Shown: positions 10,701 to 19,700 of the stretch, one piece after another
Position numbering within the stretch: position 1 is the first letter of the stretch
Layout: each line of letters starts with the position of its first letter
Origin: Nyssa sinensis
Taxonomy: Eukaryota; Streptophyta; Magnoliopsida; Cornales; Nyssaceae
Assembly (NCBI GenBank): GCA_008638375.1
Contig: CM018052.1
Span: 19,565,571 to 19,629,570 of the forward strand
DNA length: 64,000 nt
Direction: 5' to 3'
The notes under the pieces: generated by a model
Told to the model about the DNA's origin: nothing
The model's input: the letters and a program-made list of their open reading frames with translations, nothing else
Databases searched by the model: none
Made by a program: the position numbers and the translations under genes

Positions 10701-13700
10701 CTTTCTTGGCTTGTTTAGGCTGGCAGTGTATAGACAGGTTTTTGTTAATCATGTTCATTTTCAAGATAGTAGTGTGGTGTGAAATATTCAGTTTTATCGA
10801 CCTCTTTAGGATTGGGAGCTGGATGAGCTCGAGGCTTTTTTTTTTTTTTATATGGTCAAGTGGTGGTTGAGGGGGAGGAGGATTCTATGTGGTGGTGTGG
10901 TCAAGGGGTATTACTTCTAAGTTAAGTCATATTAGAGAGCCCTGAGAGGAGAGGGGTTCCCATGGAAGGCGTGATATGGCATACCAAGGCCCCTGCCAAA
11001 GTAGCTTTTTTCGACTAGACTGTGGTGTTTGGGAAAAACCTTACTATTGATAACTTGAGAAAGAGGCACCAAGTAGCAATTAACTGGTGTTGCACGCGCA
11101 AAGGGGGGTGAGGAGTCTGTCAATCACTTCTTGTTGCATTGTCTGGAGGCCTGGGATTCGTGAGCTTTTTTGCTTATCCTTTTTGGTATTCAGTGGGTGT
11201 TACGCTGTTTGACATTAGATGCTACAGAAAGTTGGAGAGGGAGGAAGGAGGTTAGAGAAAGTTGCTAGTTAGCCCCCCTTGTGTTTGTGGTGGAGTATTT
11301 GGTGTGAGCAGAATAGGTCATATGATGAGATGGAGACTCTTATGTGATTGATTAAGTAGAGATTGTTGCTCATTTCTTTTTTGAATCACAGGGAGCTTCC
11401 GTTTTTGCTGGATTATTTTTTTGAGTTCTTAGGTGATATGAGATTATAGTTTTATATAGTTTTTGCTGTGTTCAACTTGTGTACATGGGTGCACCTCTTT
11501 TTTGGTGCCTTTTAATGAATTTTACGTATATAAAAAAAAAAAGAATAATAGGGATTTTTGCTAAGAGATAAGGTAACCCAGAGGTTGCATGCTCTGCAAC
11601 TGTCCACTGTGGTCCAAATTATAGATTTATTTTAATCAAGAGGTCTAGGAAAGTGCTGTTTGGCAGATCCACAGGACCCTTTCAAGTCAACTCTGAAAAT
11701 ATCTTTAATCATTGGAGAATTAAATTGGCACATGCCCTTGCAGTTAATACTATATTTTACAATTTAAGAATCTATACTAATATGGGTTCATTTCTTTGTA
11801 TTACTGTATGTAACCATTGGTATTCTGAATTATATTTAGACCAAATTCTCATGTAGAAGAATATAAAAATTCTTTAAGACACGCCTACAAGCTAATAGGT
11901 TGAGTTTTGAAGCATATGTATCATTTTAGGTGCTGAGCTTTCTAGTTGTTGTCCCTTTTCATTTGGTACACTGATAATCTTTGTAGCTATGTTAGGTGTG
12001 GTGAAACTATTACACACATTAGTTGCACTTACACAACAGTTTCTCAAGTTTTCTTTTGTCATGTAAAGTTTATTTTTAAGCTTTATTTTGATCCTATTTT
12101 ATGCATCATGTATGTCTCTGATATATATAGGTATTAGGTATACATATAATTCTTTGTGGTTTTTAGTTTCTATTTGTGCAGCATGTATGTCTCTGATATA
12201 TATATATATAAGTATACATAACTATAATTTCTTAACTGAATACTACTTTTGATCTTCAAGGGATGATTTTCGCAAGGAATTTCAAGAACAGAATCCGGAT
12301 GTCAAGTCAATGCGTGATGTGTGTATGAGAACACTTCATGTTTTTTCTTTTAGATCTTACTATGGTTTGTTAGTTATTTTTTGTCTTTCTTCTTTTGCTC
12401 TCCCTTCCCCATCCTATGTGTTCATGAAACTTTATTTTTTATTTTTATTTTTAATACTTTTGCAGATTGGTAAGGCTTGTGGAATGAAGTGGAAAACAAT
12501 GACATATGAGGTTTATTCTTCAAACTGAAGTTCACTACATTATTTAATACCTTCTAGCCATGACTAAGTTTTATGTTTGGTGCTTTATCAAGTTAGTTGT
12601 CATGTTTTTGGTTTCCAAACAGGCTGCATTTAAAGCAAAGATTTCTTGGAAATGGGTACCATATGTTTTAAAAGAGCCATTTATATTGTTTTGTTACATC
12701 TCTACCTTAAAATAATGGACACTGCTTGTCTCCACATCAGGTCAGAGGAACCTCCTGGCTCCTTCTACCCACGTACGTGTCTTAACCACAATCTACCATG
12801 TATGTAATGCACATGTACTTTTTAATTTTATTTATTTTTTATTTTTTTAGTTAAAACTAAATAATCACATGATATACATGTGATTGTATACGTGGCACAT
12901 TAAGGTTGTGACACGTACATGGGTAGGAGGAGGTTCCTCCTACCTGGTGTGGAGCCGAGCACTATCCTAAAAAAACTTATGTGCAAGGACATGGAATGAT
13001 TTTAAATGTGTCAAAGTGCACATTACCCTTGGCTTGTCCATCATTTATAAAATGGAACCATCACGTGTCATGAATTAAAACTCATTACTGGTAGCATAGG
13101 TTTCCCTACTTGTCAGCTGGTGTTAGCCAAGGCTCATACCAGGACCCTCTAGTACCACCAATTGGTTCTGGTGATGGCGTGAACTTGGGTATTATAACCA
13201 TCAAGCTGATTGCTGGTTGTAAAACAGTCTCAGGTCAATGATTCTATTAATAATCTGAAGCCCAAACATCTAGGATTAATGCTTACTTGTTTCAGTTTTT
13301 GTCTTTAATGAGCTAAATAAATTTTTCTTGTTAGATCTTTGATTTCTGGGACTCTAGATTGACATTCTGTTTTACTTATCAAAAAAAAAAAAGGAAAAAA
13401 GAAAAAAAAGGGAAGAACGATTGAGATTCTGTATCAACCACCACCTTTAAAATCTTTGGCTTAATGGTGCAGGACGTTTTGACGTTCCAGCACTTTAATG
13501 TTGAATGAGCGTTAGAAATTGCTCATTAGTAGATTAGGAATGCTTGGGAATTGCCAGAATAGGATTTGGGAAAGAGAATTAGGGTTTATAGAAGTTATCA
13601 TGGTTATTTAAGTGTGGTTTAATTCAAACATAGCAATATGGTATATACTGCAATAAAAGTAGAATAATAATAAGTTAATAAGAATTTGTAGGGAGATGAG

Positions 13701-16700
13701 AATGTAGAAAAGAAGAAAGACACATATGGGAATCACAATATCTCAAATTATACTTTATCAAAATAAAAAATAAAAAAATCTCAAATTAAGCTTTAAAGCT
13801 TCCACTTCTTTTTGTCCCTTCGAGGACATTTGATAAAGTTGGAGCAATTCAAAGTTCCTATTTCATAATCGAACGTTCGCTAACTCTACAGGAGATGATT
13901 ACAACCCTTGATAGACTTCAAAACACAACTATTAATCACGGTCCCTAGATCAGTGTAATTGCAATCTTTAATTGAAACCTAAGTAAAAGAAACCTTAAAA
14001 GACCAAAATACTACATCTGTCCCAAATTGTTTGTCCATCTTTCTTTTTTCTTAGATGTCCCATAATATTAGTCCACACTCCACACGAAAGTCAATTTACA
14101 TTATTTTATGTCTTTCCTAAATTACCCTTTCTATATTGATATAAAAAGAAATTCAAACAGCCAGTTTAATGTGAATGGATAATAGATTTGAACATTGACA
14201 CTTTTCTAGTTAAATCATAAATGTGAAGGCCGTACCCAGTGTACATTGTTCTCGCACTTGGCTGTGTCTTGGAGAAATGGATGGTAAGCAGTGTTGCTCG
14301 CATTTTGCAGAGGCTGATTCCTAGCACTCAACCCACACTGCACTGGATGGAAGAGACTTTGCTATCATGTCAAGTGATGACCCCGACTTTTCTAGTTAAA
14401 TATGGATGCATTGAATGATATCTCCTTAAAAAACTGGTTTTTCTAAGGCAGACAATTTGAGGGGGAGGGAGTAACCCAACTAGTTCACAACTATGGTAAT
14501 GTGAATGGGAGTTTTCTACAGTAACATGAACACTAGCCCTGTTCAGTAATTTGGTAAAGTAACCCACTGCTGTTTTGTTATATTAACTTTAAATACTTTC
14601 CACATTTAAAGATAAAATTTGACCCAAAATTCAAAATAATAAAAGGACCTAAAGCTACTGCAACAATTTGTTAAAGGTTTGATTGAGATTGAGCAGTGAG
14701 CACTATGAGGAGTCTAATTAGGTTTGATTGAACTTAAAATGATGCGAGAGAGAGGGAGAAATTAGAGAGGTGTTAAGAAAGGGTTTGGTTAATTAGCCCC
14801 CTTGAATAGACATTTATGTATAGACATTTTTGGTTTTGATAGGTAAGAATAACCATTAGAGGCACCTAAGGAGCATATCTCGTGTTCATGCAGAGTATAG
14901 CAGAAAAGAAGGCGCCATACACAACCACGTCTCATTTCTCGAAAAATCAACAAAAGAATTAGTGGGAACTGTCTGTCTTTTCTAAAGCAAAAAAATACAA
15001 GGAGCGCAAGAAAATATTCATTTTAACTCTGCCCTTCAAAAGATCTTCAATTTCTCTCCTTCCAAATGGACCACCACAAGCACAAAGAAACTGTATACTG
15101 TACTAATGTCATTTTCCTACTACCACAAGCCCCTGCCCAGGACGCAAGACCTCAGCTGCGGATCTTGGCAAAATATAGTGAATGCTAAACAAGGATGAGA
15201 GAATTGGCCATAACTCCTGAACTAGTGAACAATGAATCAACAAATGATTTACTTTTTCTGCCGCATCCTTAAACATTTAATACCAATTTGAGATAAATTT
15301 ACATCTGCTGATCAAATTATCAATAGTTAAGATTTCTCTTAAGTTGTCCATCCAAATCAGGGTGCATTGGTGCGCATTTTGGCGTGCCGAGTAGCCTTCC
15401 AAGGGAATCTAGATGAATCTAACCCCTCAACACCCTAAATTAATAGCATGCTGTTAATTTTCCTCCTATTGATACCTCCCATCTCCAAGAATTCTCCCCC
15501 CTTCCCCGATCAAAAATAAAACCATACAAAGTGGAGAAAGCCTCCACTAATTGTCTCCCAATCCCGCATTGTCCTATAGAATTAAGGATCTCAACTCACA
15601 CTGCTGGACAAGCTAGCATAATCGGCAGTAGAAGCTGTTAGAGCATATAATAATAAAGTTACACCCTCTCTAACAGCTTAAGCTTTTAGATGAGTTGGTG
15701 GTTTAATATGGTATTAGAGCCTACACGTGTTAATTCATATTTTCAGGGTGACGGTGAGATTTGAACTCAGAACCTTTTGCTTGCTCTGATACCATGTTAA
15801 ATGGCCCAGCCCGAAACCTCTTTAAAACCTGGGTTTTAAGGATCGAGCTAATTGGGAGTTGGGCCTCCAAATTTAAATATGGTATCAGAGCAAGGTTTCT
15901 TTTCGGCTTGTGTACGGAATGTCCCACAAAGCCCAACGGCCGCTGTGGTCAGGGGGTGTGTTAGAATGTCCCACATCGCCCATTGTTTGCTCATTGTCCC
16001 CTCTCCTTAACGCCTAGGTTTTAAAGAGGTTTTGGGCTGGGCCATTTAACATGGTATCAGAGCAAGCAAAAGGTCCTGAGTTCAAATCTCACCGTCATCC
16101 TGAAAATATGAATTAACACGTGTAGGCTCAAACTCGCCACACGTGAGGGGGCGTGTTAGAGTATATAATAATAAAGTTATACCCTCTCTAACAGCTTAAG
16201 TTTTTAGATGAGTTGGTAACTTCACATGGTATCAGAGCGGGCCAAAGGTCCTAAGTTCAAATCTCAACGTCACCCAAAAAATATGAATTGACACGTGTAG
16301 GCTCAAAGTGGCCACACGTGAGGGGGCGTGTTAGAAAATATAATAATAAAATTACACCATCTCTAATAGCTTAAGCTTTTAGATGAGTTGGTAACTTAAC
16401 AGAAGCTTCCTTACCCGCTGCTATAAGATCCAAAAATGTTAGTGTTAGAGGTCCAACCCACTCCAAAAATCATGCTAAAATCTTCCCCGCCTATCAAAAG
16501 TAAAATCATTACAACAAACCGAATAAAGCTTCTCTACTAACTTGATATAGGATGGTTTTAGGAAACTTTGGAGAATGCTTTAAACTGTTAGGTCGGCAAA
16601 ATTCAAAATTTTTTTTGATGATAGAGACCTGCAATCACGGATACTTTGGATGCATGACTATCAGAGCAAACTTTGGATATGCGACCCCACCCCCAAGAAC

Positions 16701-19700
16701 TACATATGTGGTAAAGTGAGGTAAGCTTTCGCATGGCTTGAACTAGGGACCTCTTGGGGACATGGTCCTTTATCCTCAATGCCCTATTAGCTTAGTTATC
16801 CTTGGGGGGTTGGTGAAGGTCAAATTTATTTATTAGGTTTATGGTTTTGAAAGGTAGAAAAAAAAGATATGAGGTTTGTAGATGATCTGGAGGTTGGGAT
16901 TTGCTTGGTATAGAAGTGTTACGTTGCTGGAATTGCTGAAAATTCTTGTCAGCAACTGATTACAAGTTTGGGGTCTTAAATTGAAGTCAAAATAGGTAAG
17001 GAAAGAGTCGGTGTTAGTTAAGGCTAGAAAGGTAGGATTTTGGTGATAAAATAGGGGGTGTTTTGGGACTTTTGTAAACGGTAACCCAATAACAGTGACT
17101 AAAGAGAAGAAGAAGAGAAAGGAGAAGAAGAAAATGTAGGAATCTGATGTAGAATTCCTATGGAATCACCTCTTGTTAAGGTTGCTTCACACTTTAAACA
17201 ATCTCTAGTTCTCAAAAAAATCAATTCTAATAATAGGAAGATTATTAAGACATTGATGGGCTACTAGACTACTCCTAAGTCCTAACTCTAATAGGATTGA
17301 GATTCTAAATTTGGAAATTTGAAAGGCTTGATTACTAAAGACCCTTCCAATCTTACTAAGGACTTTATATAAGGACTCCAAATAATGTAACTTGATCTAA
17401 AATTATACTCATAGACCATGGCTCTAAAACCGAATAAAACATAAATAAAGTTAAAAAAAAAGGCATAAACAAAATTATACTAGCAGCATATTAACCAAAA
17501 GCTTTTTTTTTTTTTGATAAGTAAGATTGTATATATAAAGGTTGCCCAAGAAGGGCAACAAGGGCAAAAACCCCCAAAAGAATACAACTGACCTACATCT
17601 GACTAAGACTGTTTAAGAGAACCCAAAAAATCTACAAAAGTAAGGACATTTACAGGAAAGGCCTCTTTAACCCAAAAAAATAACAAACGTAAAAAGACAT
17701 CTTTAAAATAAGGCAATGAAAGCTCTCGGTCTTCAAAAACACAGCTATTTCGTTCTCTCCAAATGCACCACAATAGACAGATTGGAGCAAGTCTCCAAAT
17801 ACGCCTAGACTCTGTAGGAAGCTTACACCCTGCCCAGGCCAACATGAGATCTTTGACACAGCCTGGCATAACCCAAGAGATGCCGAACAAGTCAAAGATC
17901 AGATTCCAGCAGCTCCAAGAGAGATGGCAATGGATGAGGACGTGATTCATCCTTTCCTCGTCATTCTTACAAAAATAGCATCTGCTAGCCAACGAAAAAC
18001 CTCTCTTCTTCAAATTATCTACAGTAGAGATGGCTTTCCAAGACGCCTCCCAAACAAAAAAGGAAGCTTTAGGGGGGGCTTTTGAATGCCATATAAGCTT
18101 CCAGGGAAAAACTGAGATATCAGAGCCGCACAAGCTTTTGTAGAAGGAGCTAACAGAGAAAGACTTCTTATTCGGCGTCCAAACCCTCTTATCCTCCATA
18201 CCACCCCTAACCCGGATCTTGTTGATGCGACAAAGGAAAGAGCTCACCTCATCAAGCTCCCAGTCATGGAAATCCCTCCTGAAGCGAGGGGTCCATATAA
18301 ACTGATCCCCGATACTTTCCATGTACTCACTGGCCCAAGCCGCCTTGTTGCAAGCTAGATTGTATACCGTGGGAAATTTCACCTTCAGCGCCTCATTCCC
18401 ATTCCATACATCGTCCCAAAACTTCACCCTGGAGCCGGTCCCAATAACAAAACTACATCTGTCTTTGAGGCTCCTCCAGTCCGCCCTAATGTAACCCCAT
18501 AGACCGCAACCCTTCGGGCCCTCCACCTCTCCCAAGCACCAGCCCCCATAATCGCTTCCGTACTTGGAAACAATGATCTCCCTCCAAAGCAACCTATCAT
18601 TATCCCCAAAATTCCAAAGCCATTTACCAAGAAGGGTTTTATTGAAGATTCTCAAATCCTTCACCCCTAAACCGCCCTGAGATAATGGCTTCTTGATATT
18701 CTCCCAAGCAACAAGATGAAGCTTCCTACGGTCACCCTCGTGGCCCCATAAGAAGTCACGTTGCAGTTTCTCTAATCTTCTATTAACTGTCTTTGGGATA
18801 CGGAAAAGGGACATGAAATAAGTTGGGAGGTTCCCCAAAGAGCTAACATGAAGTAATACTCAATTTGACCCTAAACTTGATTGCACTAGGTACAAATAGT
18901 GTATTGACTCGTGCCTTTTTCTTGTTAGAATGCTATGCATCATAACTCAAACTCCTAATCCAATGCCCCATGGAATTGAAGGTGTCAAGGGGGGCACAAT
19001 CCAAGTACATGGTAAGAATACAGAAGTGCACCCACAAAGGCACAACTAACAAAAGAAAAAAAAAACTGTACCTGCTATATATAATTCATCTCACACAAAC
19101 TCGACAAACAGCAGTCACACTAAACAATCTCCAATCTCCAATCTGGAGAACTAGAGAACAACAAACTCAACATCAAATGCTTGGGTTTAACTCCGTCATT
19201 TTTTCATTTTTTAGTGACCTCTTATTCCTCTCCCTTCAAATTCACCAAAAAAAGACCAAGAGGAGCCATATCCTGAAATAGTCAAGAGTCTCCTGCCGTG
19301 ACTCCAGAAAACCCACTGAACCCCATATGAAAAATAAAAAAACAGAGCAACCTCAACAAGTCCCTCACCACTTAGCAATGTAAAGATGTAAAAGGATTAT
19401 GCAAAAATACCATCCTCAGCTCAAATAATTAAATTTGTGTGCTGTATATAATTCGTCTCACTCAAAAACTCGACATACAGCAGTCACACTAAACAATCTC
19501 CAATCTGGAGAACTAGAAAACAATGAACTCAGCATCAAATGCTTGGGTTTAACTCCTGTCAATTCTTCATTTTTTAGTGACCTCCTATTCCTCTCCCTTG
19601 AAATACACCAAAAAAGGCAAAGAGGAGCAATATCATGAAATAATCAAGAATCTCCCTTCGTGACTTCAGAAAACCCAATGACCCCATAATATGATAAAGA

